The notes beneath the pieces are model-generated. The model was not told where the DNA came from. It worked only from the letters and a program-made list of their open reading frames with translations, and made no database searches. A stretch of DNA of 49,658 bases. Origin: Sphaeroforma sirkka. Taxonomy: Eukaryota > Opisthokonta > Ichthyosporea > Ichthyophonida. Shown piece after piece: positions 40,489 through 49,658 of this stretch. Numbering within the stretch: the stretch's first letter is position 1; each line of letters begins with the position of its first letter. The stretch lies in NCBI GenBank assembly GCA_001586965.3, contig LUCW03002624.1:20001-69658 (forward strand), read 5' to 3'. The position numbers were made by a program, and so were the translations under genes.

Positions 40489-41086
40489 TGTAAACTTCGA
40501 TGGAAATTACTAGGTTTCAAACTATAATAAACTAAAATACAATTTAGTCAGTTAGGATTTAGCAGTGATAGCTTGTGTAAGAATGATCGGGACTGCCTCT
40601 TGTTAAGAGCCTAAATATCCTCGATCACACAGGGCGTACCTCTAGCTGTTCTTTATTGAATAATTTTCACTAGAAGTACTAAGTGTTCATGACCACTTGC
40701 CTAATTTGTAAATAGACATAATAACGTAAGTCACGTTAATACATTAGCTGATATAAATAAAGTTCCATCTGAAGAAAAGTTAAAAAAAAAAAAAAAGACT
40801 TATTGGATTTTGGAGATTGGCGGGAGGACCAAAATCTTATAAGTAGTAGTTCGGAGATTATAAAATTTAGTTTATAATATCCTACATCTACTAATGTCTC
40901 AAATAGGTCCAAGTAGATGAGTCATACCAAATACTCAGGCTATTGGAGCCATCAAAGTGAATTTAGAACACTTTGGAAATATTGGAAGAAGAGCTTGTAC
41001 TAAATTATTTAAAATACAAATAAAAACCAATGTATTATCTCAATTGATCTTGATATTTCAGACTGACCGGAGGCCGTATTTCTACA
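40489..41086 (-). repeat. 3' LTR of the gypsy element
   Basis: 598 bp, starting tgtaaacttcgatgg and ending gtatttctaca on the plus strand. Sequence immediately inside it (41087 onward) is the end of the internal region, about 110 bp past the pol stop. Confidence 0.93.
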
Positions 41087-41197
41087 TAGCCCCAGTAGCT
41101 TTTAGAACTACGAACGTACGTTAAGATACGATCTAGTTGGTAAAGCGAAAACCAAAGTAAAAACGGTTTCGGTCATGACTTATCAGTAAGTATGTGC

Positions 41198-44100
41198 CTA
41201 TATGTACGAGTTCCAAGACTCATGTTGTACTCTATGTCGTTTAGTATTTGGTCCAGTAACCATTTCCGATGTAGGCGCCTTACGTTTATTATTTGGTAAG
41301 GTAATAGCCAAAGGCTGTTCTTCATTAGTAAGTAAGTTTGAACAATTTTCTGCACTGTTGGTAAGCAGATCAGAAAGTTTAGTCACGTAGGAAGTAGGTG
41401 GCAAATAGGGAATTTCAGATCCATCAGGGTTTGTAGTCACCTGAGGAAACCCTTTTCGTTTATCTCGTGTGTTCTTATGTAAACGCTTATTCCATTTCTT
41501 ATTAAAGATACGAAGAAAGTCGCGAGATTCACGAAATGCATCGGAGGTTAGCCAAGCTACTATCCCATCCATGAAACGGGTCTTGTAGTAAGTGTAACCG
41601 TCTTCGGATGTTTTGTCAATTATATCTTTGACTTGTGACTCCATGACTGGTACATCAGAATCAAATGAGCGAGCGAATGAGAGTTCAGAGGTAGGGATAC
41701 GGTGAGTGCCTAGATTGGTTGCGCTAGTACCATCAATGTTATTCACTTCGTAAGTATCACTCTTCTCATCATGGTAGGAAATAACAAAAGGTCCCATCGT
41801 CTTAGAAGAGAGTTCGGTAACGTTGGCGTTTCGATTTATAATGTTAACGTAATCGCCGACTTTGAACTGAACAATGTTCTTAGTGTTATTCCATCGGTCA
41901 TACGCTTTAAGTAGGACGCGATTTTTTGTGCTCAGTAAACAGGGGTAAACAACGTTCTGCATATGCTCGATCTTTTGTAGCCACGGGGTAGCGTGTTTCT
42001 CGGGCGCAGTTTTATCAAACGTTGCTTGTAATTCACTATAGCGGCCAAAGAAATAGTGAAACGGGAGTGTTCCAGTTTGAGGATTCATGCAGTTATTCAT
42101 TTGAGTCTGAACCCATTTCAAATGATAATGCCACATATCCTCAACGTCGTCTAGTGCGGTACGCAAGAGTTTCTTAAGTTCTCTATGACGTGTCTCATTT
42201 GCACCCTGCGTTTGAGGTTTGTAAGGAACACCACGCCTATGGGTCATGCCTGATACGAGTATAAGTGCCTCCATTACGTCGGTACAAAACTCACTACCGT
42301 TATCAGAACATAGTACTCGGGGAAACCGAAGTCATTGAAGACGTGATAGCATAATTCTGCCACTGTTTGTGGACGTTTGTTCGGTATTGCATAAAGCAAG
42401 TTATAGCCCGAAGCCACACATAAGAAATGACAGATATATACATCGCCAGTATGCTTGGATCGCGGGAGTTTAACCAAATCGACTATGACTCGGCGCATCG
42501 GTTGGTCTTCTGTCACACTTTTTTAGGGGTGCCCAACCGTATCGCTTGATCTGGTTCTTTTCACAATCAGTACAGCGTCGGTATACTTCACGTATGGTTT
42601 CTTTCAGCGCCGGGTGATCAAGCCCTGCACGAATAGCCATTTTATAAGTATGCTCATATGCTCGATGCGTTAAATTATGTATAATTTTAACTCTACTTTC
42701 GAGCTCCTCTAAGTCAGTCAGATTCTGCGTAACGCTGGCTGGATGAACCATAGTTCTGTTGGAAAGGGCAACCTCAGTATCAGGAGGGTAGAGTCCTGAG
42801 ATACATAATTGACAACATTGGATTGTTGAAGTATCTTCTTCAGTTGTTTCGCAACTCCTGGCTGTTCTTTAAGCAGCGCTTTAAGTAGTTGAGTGCGAGC
42901 TTCAGGTTCTCTTAGAGTTTTGAGTCTTTGATCCATGGCCTTAGCTAGTTCCATGTTTTTTACGATCTAATGCCGTTTCAATCGGCATTACCTCGACTAC
43001 AATCTTGTTGGGTGCATGTGTTGTACGAGTCTTGAGCTTTTGTTCAAACTCTTTAGACTCCTCTAGTTTAGCTAAGAATTCGGTTGAGGGTTTCCACTTA
43101 GTGGTACCTGCAGGACCGATGCGACAAACAATGGTGTGTTTCCAAGGCGTCTTCTTAATAGAATAGGATCCCTGATACAAGAACGTGTCGGTTTCACGGT
43201 CGACATAAATAGGTTCGTCTTGAATCATATTAATTAAATCACGTATCCATGGGTCGGAGTTACGTAAGGGACAACACAGCGTAATGGTAGATTTAGTAAT
43301 ATTAACATAATTTAACAACTGTGCGATAAGTTGACAAGGTGGGTTAGCCCACGCATTATGCTTTGATAAGTCAAGCTGAAATGCATCACCTTTAGGATGA
43401 GTCAACGACCTATATTCAGAAACCTGTTTGTTATGTTCTGCGGCGAACATATCAACAGTAAATGGACCCCATCGTGATTGAGCGAGGTTAAACCATTTCT
43501 TATTTAGCATCCAATCGGTTGCTAATAACTCTTTGACTGTTTTCTGGTAGTCGGGCACAAGTCGAGAGAGCATGTCAGGAAGATGGTTATGTATTCCTGG
43601 AATGTGTGTTATATTAAAAGCGAACTTGGCAATAATGTCATGCCAGCGGCTCACCAACTGTGAATCAGGGTTCATATCTTTTAAGTATGTTAAAGACTTT
43701 TGATCACAGGCGACAGTAAAGTAACTTCCATAAAGGTAGTCTTTAAACTGTCTTAGCGCAGTAACTATAGCAAGGAGCTCTTGTTTAACGGTAGGGTAAT
43801 TCCGTTGACTCTTATTATAACTCTTGCTAAAGAATTGTATGTAGCGCGGTTTACCATTTATCGTTTGGTAAAGCACTCCACCTACCGCTCGATCTGAAGC
43901 GTCGGTTGCTACTTGGAATGGGACACCATCCACAGGGTACTGCATGATGGGTGCGTCCATTACTTTACTTTTGACTAGTTTAAATGCATCATCACATTCT
44001 TTAGTCCAAAGCTTTCCCAAAGGTCCTTTGTGCAGCCGTAGGTGACTGAAAGGCTTTAAGTAACGAGAAAGATGCGGTACCGAATCCGAGAAGAAGTTAA

Positions 44101-45426
44101 CAAACCCACACACAGAGTTCACATCTCTTCCAGTAATTGGTGTTGATAAATCCAACAGAAACTGTTTCTTGCCAGGATCAATTTCTACCCCTGCTGCAGA
44201 TACTTTGTAGCCAAGTAAGTGTATAGTATCTTTAGCAAAAGAACACTTGTCTTCGTTAATCTTAAGTTTAGCATGATTAAGTCGCTTTAAGACTTCTTTA
44301 ACGAGTTTAGCATGTTCATGTGCTGTCTTTGTAAAGATAACTATATCATCTAAATAGACTGATACGTTATACGACAGGTCCGCAAATAGTTCCATCATAA
44401 CTTGTTGGAAGAAAGAAGGTAACATGTGTAAGCCTTCAGGTGCACCTTTAAACTGGTACTTCTTACCTTGCCAAGTAAAGGAAAAGTATTTCCTATGAGG
44501 CTCATATATCTGTAGTTGATGGAATGCAGCTTTTAAGTCTATCTTGGAAAGATCGTCGCACCCTCCATTTTGCGTAGTATCTCGCTTATCTTAGGTAAGG
44601 GAAAACTATGTTGCGGAATTAGTTTGTTGATTGGCGACAGGTCTAGTACTACTCTTGTTTTACTAAACGTTCCATCAGATTTATATTGATCGACCGCTAA
44701 GAGAGCTAAGTTAACTGGGGTTGCATCATAATTGATTTCAATTAGACCCTGTTTTAACCAATCTTCGATTTGGGTTTTGACAACGTCTTTGTGTCTCCAA
44801 CTCACGTAGTTATGTGAAGGACACTTTAACTTAGAGAAGTCGACGTTTGTTAAGTCAAGTCTAACGTACCCATTAGAGAACTTAAACATACACCAGTCAG
44901 TTATTGCAATCTTCCTGTTTTGTATAATTAAGTCCATAATTATATCGGTGAAGTGCGGAATCATATCCTTTGCTTCACCTTCCGGAGGTTTAGGTATCTT
45001 TAACATATTATCATCTGACTGATCTTTATTCGGGTCTAGCCCATTAGGCAGACCAGTGAGTGTTATACCTAAACTGAGAAGATCAGTCATACCTATAATT
45101 AAATCGTATTTCTGAGACATGTCAGTAACGATTAGGTGAGTCTTCACTTCTCTTCTATCTGACAGCATTATGTGTGCATAGTCAATGGCTTGTTCGCAAG
45201 TAGTAACTTTGCCATTTCCCAAGATTAAATCAGTTGTTTCGTTATGGACAGCCGTATCTGTAGCGTAGGCTACTCGGCATGAGATAGCAGAGACTTCAGC
45301 CCCTGGATCAAATAGTGCCATAACTTTTTTTTCTCCATTTACGAAAACTGTTTGAAAGATACGTTCATCTCCTTTGGTATAGATTTTATTGAACATTTTC
45401 TCATAATCTTGCTCTAGTGCGCACAT
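41198..45426 (-). pseudogene. pol of the gypsy element: PR-RT-RH-(MTase-like)-INT-chromo-like, frameshifted
   Basis: The protease site ALFDPGAEVSAIS has DPG in place of D(S/T)G. RT has RVVLDLSPINKLI, a frame change near 44565, SKIDLKAAFHQ and the YLDD catalytic box near 44355. RNase H has ATDASDRAVGGVLY and HIPGIHNHLPDMLSR. Next is a segment with VDMFAAEHNK and WANPPC (43334-43351) that recalls an adenine-methyltransferase-like NPPx motif. After a frame change near 42780, the integrase zinc finger (H-x3-H…C-x2-C; IIHNLTHRAYEH, RRCTDCEKN) follows, then the core aspartates in VIVDLV and CSDNGSEF (frame changes near 42525 and 42310) and the glutamate in NETRHREL. The C-terminal YYKTRFMDGIVAWLT resembles a chromodomain. 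TAA/TGA-free frames between breaks are long, so decay is recent. Confidence 0.9.
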
Positions 45427-45441
45427 ATGGTACTGTCAGTG
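45426..45441 (-). promoter_or_regulatory. In-frame TGA between gag and pol (candidate stop-codon readthrough site)
   Basis: gag ends CAC TGA and the pol ATG follows 12 nt after the first base of the stop, in the same reading frame (CAC TGA CAG TAC CAT ATG). The whole segment is identical in the inverted copy (TGA at 49516-49518, ATG at 49528-49530). A single stop between in-frame gag and pol is the arrangement used by readthrough retroelements. Reinitiation at the nearby ATG is the alternative. Confidence 0.55.
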
Positions 45442-47483
45442 CTTAACTTGGACGTCTGGTAAGTCCTTGCAATCCTCTTTGTGCCAACCGTTAGTACCCT
45501 TGCAAGTAGCACACTCTTTCATATAGTGTCCAAAATCTGGCTTGCCTGGTGCACACTTAACAGGGTCGTGTCTACCATTCCACTTGCCATTACGTTTTGT
45601 GAGGTTGTAACCACACTTCTTGCAAGGCGCTCTCACCTTCTTATCACCTTTCGGTTCGGTAGAAGTAGAGCCAGTACCCCCCCTCCAGTAGTAGTGCGAG
45701 GTTTCTTAGTACTACGCGCAGTATTAGTCTCTACTGCGTTTCGCTTAGTGGGCTGGGTGTAGCTCGTGGTACTAAGTACTCTAGTAGAGGAATTGGTATG
45801 CTTGTGTACTATCTTCTCAAAGACAGACCAAGGCATAGATCATAAATCACCATAGGCGATGATGTCATCATTGACTTTCTTAAAGAGGTTAGCTCCCAGA
45901 GTCTCCATCATCTGACAAATTAATAAATATTCGCCAGTATAGGTACGACCACCCATCCAGTATTCATATGTGTCATATGAGCTAGAGCACCTCGAATAGT
46001 GGTATCGTTCGCAAAGAACTTGCGAGACTCTAGAAGTTCACGATCACGTGCATCTTCAAAAAAAAAAGGTGTTAAGTATATTATCACGCAACTGGTGCCA
46101 GGGTAGGGCTTTCCAGTTGGGCTCATGAACCTTCAAGATAGTTCGCCATTCACCTGGCTCACAGAAATGAATAAAGGCATTCATCATCTGCTTATCCCTA
46201 AGGCTGGCAGACTCCTTAAGTTGGTCGAAGGCCTTCAGTGTCTCCACTGTACTCTCATTAGTAGAGAAATCGACCTCAGCCTGCGCGTTACCTAGCTGCT
46301 TTATAAAGCTTGGTTCTAAGTGTTCACGAGGCTCATGCTCAGTGCTACGGGCTGCTAGTGCCAAGATGGTGTCTATTTCCTTTCTCTTGTTATCGATTAG
46401 ATAGCGAATGTTATCCGCTTTCCTATCGTCAAGGTCAGAGTCATTCAATAGAAGGTCCTCAAGGACTTGCATACCAGAGCGTAATAGCCTGAGACGAGTA
46501 TGTCTGGTTCTCACTTCCTCATCCTCAGGATTAGAGGCGGGAACTCTCTAACGAGGTACTGGTGTAGCGATTGCCAAAATCGTGATTACCAGGGTTGGTT
46601 GGCAAATGAGGGTCGATATTACGAGGATGGTAAGCCTCATCGAGTTCCATACGATCATATCCTCTGACAGGGTTAGGTTTGTCAAGAGGATGGTCGATGG
46701 TAGCATCAGAGCTATAGAGATTAAATTTTGAAATATTATCTCTCTCACCAGTGGTAACTGGCTTAGTAGTAAACATACTGGCTGGTAAACCAGTAGGTCT
46801 CGGGTTCGAAACCCGGCCCGAATTTTTTTTTCTTCTTCGGTATAGGAAGAATATCAGCCAAGTGTGACACGATAGAGGGGTCCACAACTGCTGCTGCCGC
46901 TAGCTCCTTCAAGAGCGCTTCAGTGCGGTTCAATTGGCGTCGAGATTGAGAGGATCCAATCACTCGTTGTCGAGTTATGGCGTCCTCAGCTTCGGCCCCA
47001 AGATTTGAGCTGAATGGAATGGCTTCTCCATCGATGGCGAAACCGAAATTTTCGGACAGGTCCAATACTTCCTTTTCACTCCGGATTTGTGCTGGAGTGT
47101 CCTTTAGATGTGGAGTTATAATGCCCCCCGACATTCGTATCCACGAATTTTCCAGCCTTTTCGACGTTTATCCCCAATATTTGACGGCACGTGGTCAGGG
47201 GGGGGGGCAAGCTGGGGTCCTGAGCTTCACTCCTAGGTGATACACGGACGCTGGCGAGCCTTTCCGCGGTAGTAGATACCTCTTCTTCCAAGGCTTTAGG
47301 ATCCGACGAGTCATCCTCAGAATAATCCTCTGTACCAACCTCAGAATTTGCTTCCCCAACAGTATCCTCGGCAGGCTCAACTCCAGACAGGCTAGGTGTT
47401 TCCACAGGGACCTCAGGAACCTCGGCAGGCTTAGCAGGCTTAGAGCTAGCGGCTCCCTTGCCTTTAGAAGTACCCTTAGCCAT
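45436..47483 (-). pseudogene. gag of the gypsy element (frameshifted)
   Basis: It starts MAKGTSKGKGAASSKPAK at 47483, a Lys/Ala/Pro-rich and then acidic N-terminus. Frame changes occur near 47126 (G6), within 46823-46831 (A9 on the coding strand) and at 46055-46064 (A/T10). The capsid-like middle (46514-46056) is mostly helical, with NDSDLDDRKADNIRYLIDNK and HEPNWKALPWHQLRD. The C-terminus has a cysteine cluster CKKCGYNL…VKC, then CATCKGTNGWHKEDC, a zinc-binding pattern of C-x2-C-x6-H-x3-C rather than the usual CCHC knuckle. It ends DVQVKH-TGA at 45438-45436. The inverted copy at 48172-49658 lacks some of these frameshifts, so they are recent losses or sequencing errors at homopolymers. Confidence 0.85.
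46752..46822 (+). tRNA. tRNA-Thr(GGT)-like sequence, degenerate, antisense within gag
   Basis: The plus strand has an A-box-like TGGCTTAGTAG (46759-46769), an anticodon arm ACTGG / CCAGT (46777-46781, 46790-46794) with GGT after a T at 46783, a perfect B box GGTTCGAAACC (46803-46813) in a paired T arm, and a T9 run (46823-46831) like a Pol III terminator. The anticodon loop has one extra base, and the 5' and 3' acceptor arms do not pair, so it is a pseudo-tRNA or SINE-like piece rather than a working tRNA. The inverted copy at 48172-48240 keeps only its 5' two thirds. Confidence 0.4.
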
Positions 47484-47562
47484 AGTATTTGCTGGATAGT
47501 AAATCGATGTCAGACAGTCTAGAAGCAGTACACTACTGTAACTACTAAATAACTGAAAAATA

Positions 47563-48171
47563 TGTAAACTTCGATGGAAATTACTAGGTTTCAAACTATA
47601 TTAAACTAAAATACAATTTAGTCAGTTAGGATTTAGCAGTGGTAGCTTGTGTAAGAATGATCAGGGACTGCCTCTTGTTAAGAGCCTAAATATCCTCGAT
47701 CACACAGGGCGTACCTCTAGCTGTTCTTTATTGAATAATTTTCACTAGAAGTACTAAGTGTTCATGACCACTTGCCTAATTTGTAAATAGACATAATAAC
47801 GTAAGTCACGTTAATACATTAGCTGATATAAATAAAGTTCCATCTGAAGAAAAGTTAAAAAAAAAAAAAGACTTATTGGATTTTTTTGGAGATTGGGGGA
47901 GGACCAAAATCTATAAGTAGTAGTTCGGAGAATATAAAATTTAGTTTATAATATCCTACATCTACTAATGTCTCAAATAGGTCCAAGTAGATGAGTCATA
48001 CCAAATACTCAGGCTATTGGAGCCATCAAAGTGAATTTAGAATTGAACCGCACACTTTGGAAATATTGGAAAAAAGAGCTTGTACTAAATTATTTAAAAT
48101 ACAAATAAAAACCAATGTATTATCTCAATTGATCTTGATATTTTAGACTGACCGGAGGCCGTATTTCTACA
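47563..48171 (-). repeat. 5' LTR of the gypsy element
   Basis: 609 bp with TGTA…TACA ends; in element orientation it starts tgtagaaatacggcc. It shares the whole body with 40489-41086. A 10-bp insertion (attgaaccgc region) lies near 48043-48052. An A-rich run (aaaaaaaaaaaa, about 47857-47868) and nearby T-run differ in length between copies. Confidence 0.93.
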
Positions 48172-49658
48172 CCTACTGGTTTACCAGCCAGTATGTTTAC
48201 CACTAAGCCAGTTACCACTGGTGAGAGATAATATTTCAAAATTTAATCTCTATAGCTCTGATGCTACCATCGACTATCCTCTTGACAAACCTAACCCTGT
48301 CAGAGGATATGATCGTATGGAACTCGATGAGGCTTACCATCCTCGTAATATCGACCCTCATTTGCCAACTAACCTGGTAATCACGATTTTGGCAATCGCT
48401 ACACCAGTACCTCGTTAGAGAGTTCCCGCTCTAATCCTGAGGATGAGGAAGTGAGAACCAGACATACTCGTCTCAGGCTATTACGCTCTGGTATGCAAGT
48501 CTTGAGGACCGTCTATTGAATGACTCTGACCTTGACGATAGGAAAGCGGATAACATTCGCTATCTAATCGATAACAAGAGAAAGGAAATAGACACCATCT
48601 TGGCACTAGCAGCCCGTAGCACTGAGCATGAGCCTCGTGAACACTTAGAACCAAGCTTTATAAAGCAGCTAGGTAACGCGCAGGCTGAGGTCGATTTCTC
48701 TACTAATGAGAGTACAGTGGAGACACTGAAGGCCTTCGACCAACTTAAGGAGTCTGCCAGCCTTAGGGATAAGCAGATGATGAATGCCTTTATTCATTTC
48801 TGTGAGCCAGGTGAATGGCGAACTATCTTGAAGGCTCATGAGCCCAACTGGAAAACCCTACCTGGCACCAGTTGCGTGATAATATACTTAACACCTTTTT
48901 TGAAGATGCACGTGACCGTGAACTTCTAGAGTCTCGCAAGTTCTTTGCGAACGATACCACTATTCGAGGTGCTCTAGCTCATATGACACATATGAATACT
49001 CGGATGGGTGGTCGTACCTATACTGGCGAATATTTATTAATTTGTCAGATGATGGAGACTCTGGGAGCTAACCTCTTTAAGAAAGTCAATGATGACATCA
49101 TCGCCTATGGTGATTTGCGATCTATGCCTTGGTCTGTCTTTGAGAAGATAGTACACAAGCATACCAATTCCTCTACTAGAGTACTTAGTACCACGAGCTA
49201 CACCCAGCCCACTAAGCGAAACGCAGTGAGACTAATACTGCGCGTAGTACTAAGAAACCTCGCACTACTACTGGAGGTACTGGCTCTACTTCTACCGAAC
49301 CGAAGGTGATAAGAAGGTGAGAGCGCCTTGCAAGAAGTGTGGTTACAACCTCACAAAACGTAATGGCAAGTGGAATGGTAGACACGACCCTGTTAAGTGT
49401 GCACCAGGCAAAGCCAGATTTTGGACACTATATGAAAGAGTGTGCTACTTGCAAGGGTACTAACGGTTGGCACAAAGAGGATTGCAAGGACTTACCAGAC
49501 GTCCAAGTTAAGCACTGACAGTACCATATGTGCGCACTAGAGCAAGATTATGAGAAAATGTTCAATAAAATCTATACCAAAGGAGATGAACGTATCTTTC
49601 AAACAGTTTTCGTAAATGGAGAAAAAAGTTATGGCACTATTTGATCAGGGGCTGACTG
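48172..49658 (+). pseudogene. Inverted partial copy of the gypsy element (gag to start of protease)
   Basis: The plus-strand sequence matches the minus-strand element from about 46796 to 45300: NISKFNLYSSDATID, the gag middle (48516-48929), NTFFEDARDRELLESRKFF (48890-48950), the cysteine cluster (49320-49500), TGA at 49516 and the pol start at 49528. It begins abruptly at cctactggtttacc directly after the LTR end at 48171, so the first quarter of gag and its own 5' LTR are missing. It runs off the window. Frameshifts are at different places from those of the other copy (for example after ATYTQ-like codons near 49230 and an extra base near 49412). Confidence 0.9.

Larger units (their letters stand above)
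40489..48171 (-). mobile_element. Near full-length Ty3/gypsy (chromovirus-like) retrotransposon
   Basis: The 7.68-kb element on the minus strand has its 5' LTR at 48171-47563, gag 47483-45436, pol 45426-41198 and its 3' LTR at 41086-40489. The domain order protease, RT, RNase H, integrase defines Ty3/gypsy. The LTRs differ by substitutions and indels (the 5' LTR has an extra 10 bp near 48043), so the insertion is not brand new. No usual primer-binding site starting TGG follows the 5' LTR, and no clean polypurine tract precedes the 3' LTR. The flanks ACCTC (left) and ACCTA (right) differ at one base. At least six frameshifts break the ORFs. Confidence 0.92.

Noticed and set aside
48170..48240. 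Functional tRNA gene
   Set aside because: Only the 5' two thirds of the tRNA-like sequence is present and the LTR replaces its T arm.

Overview
The window reads as a nuclear chromosome segment from an intron-rich, microsatellite-rich unicellular eukaryote. Host genes have GT-AG introns of 200 to 1,900 bp full of (TA)n, (TG)n and (GTAT)n runs, and the flanking DNA is a graveyard of LTR and non-LTR retrotransposons. The species cannot be named from the sequence. The animal-like CDC5L protein and long introns would suit a unicellular holozoan such as an ichthyosporean, but that is a low-confidence inference.

Region 1 (1-5216): the 5' four exons of a minus-strand FAD/pyridine-nucleotide oxidoreductase gene that runs off the left edge. 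It has a likely mitochondrial presequence and an active-site loop lacking both usual redox cysteines. Its first intron holds a 33-bp minisatellite. A 1.5 kb divergent intergenic region follows.

Region 2 (5217-15770): a complete CDC5L gene (Myb-type pre-mRNA splicing factor of the Prp19/NineTeen complex). I could assemble it as 14 exons, all in phase, coding 779 residues. Its introns contain many decayed second copies of the neighbouring exons ('ghost exons' of exons 2, 3, 6, 7, 9, 10 and 13), some still carrying splice sites. One forms the head of a minisatellite-like array. This is the most unusual pattern in the window.

Region 3 (15771-49658): no convincing host gene. It holds decayed Ty1/copia pieces (16.0, 23.7, 26.9-31.2 and 32.9-38.7 kb), decayed Ty3/gypsy pieces (19.3-22.8 kb), a LINE reverse transcriptase remnant (39.0-40.4 kb), two solo gypsy LTRs with target-site duplications, and one nearly full-length gypsy element of 7.7 kb on the minus strand (40489-48171). 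Beyond its 5' LTR lies an inverted partial copy of the same family, entered in mid-gag. The gypsy family shows a conserved in-frame TGA between gag and pol, a methyltransferase-like segment between RNase H and integrase, a chromodomain-like integrase tail, and a tRNA-like sequence embedded antisense in gag. Frameshifts, several of them at homopolymers, break every large retroelement ORF, so no copy here looks autonomous as sequenced.
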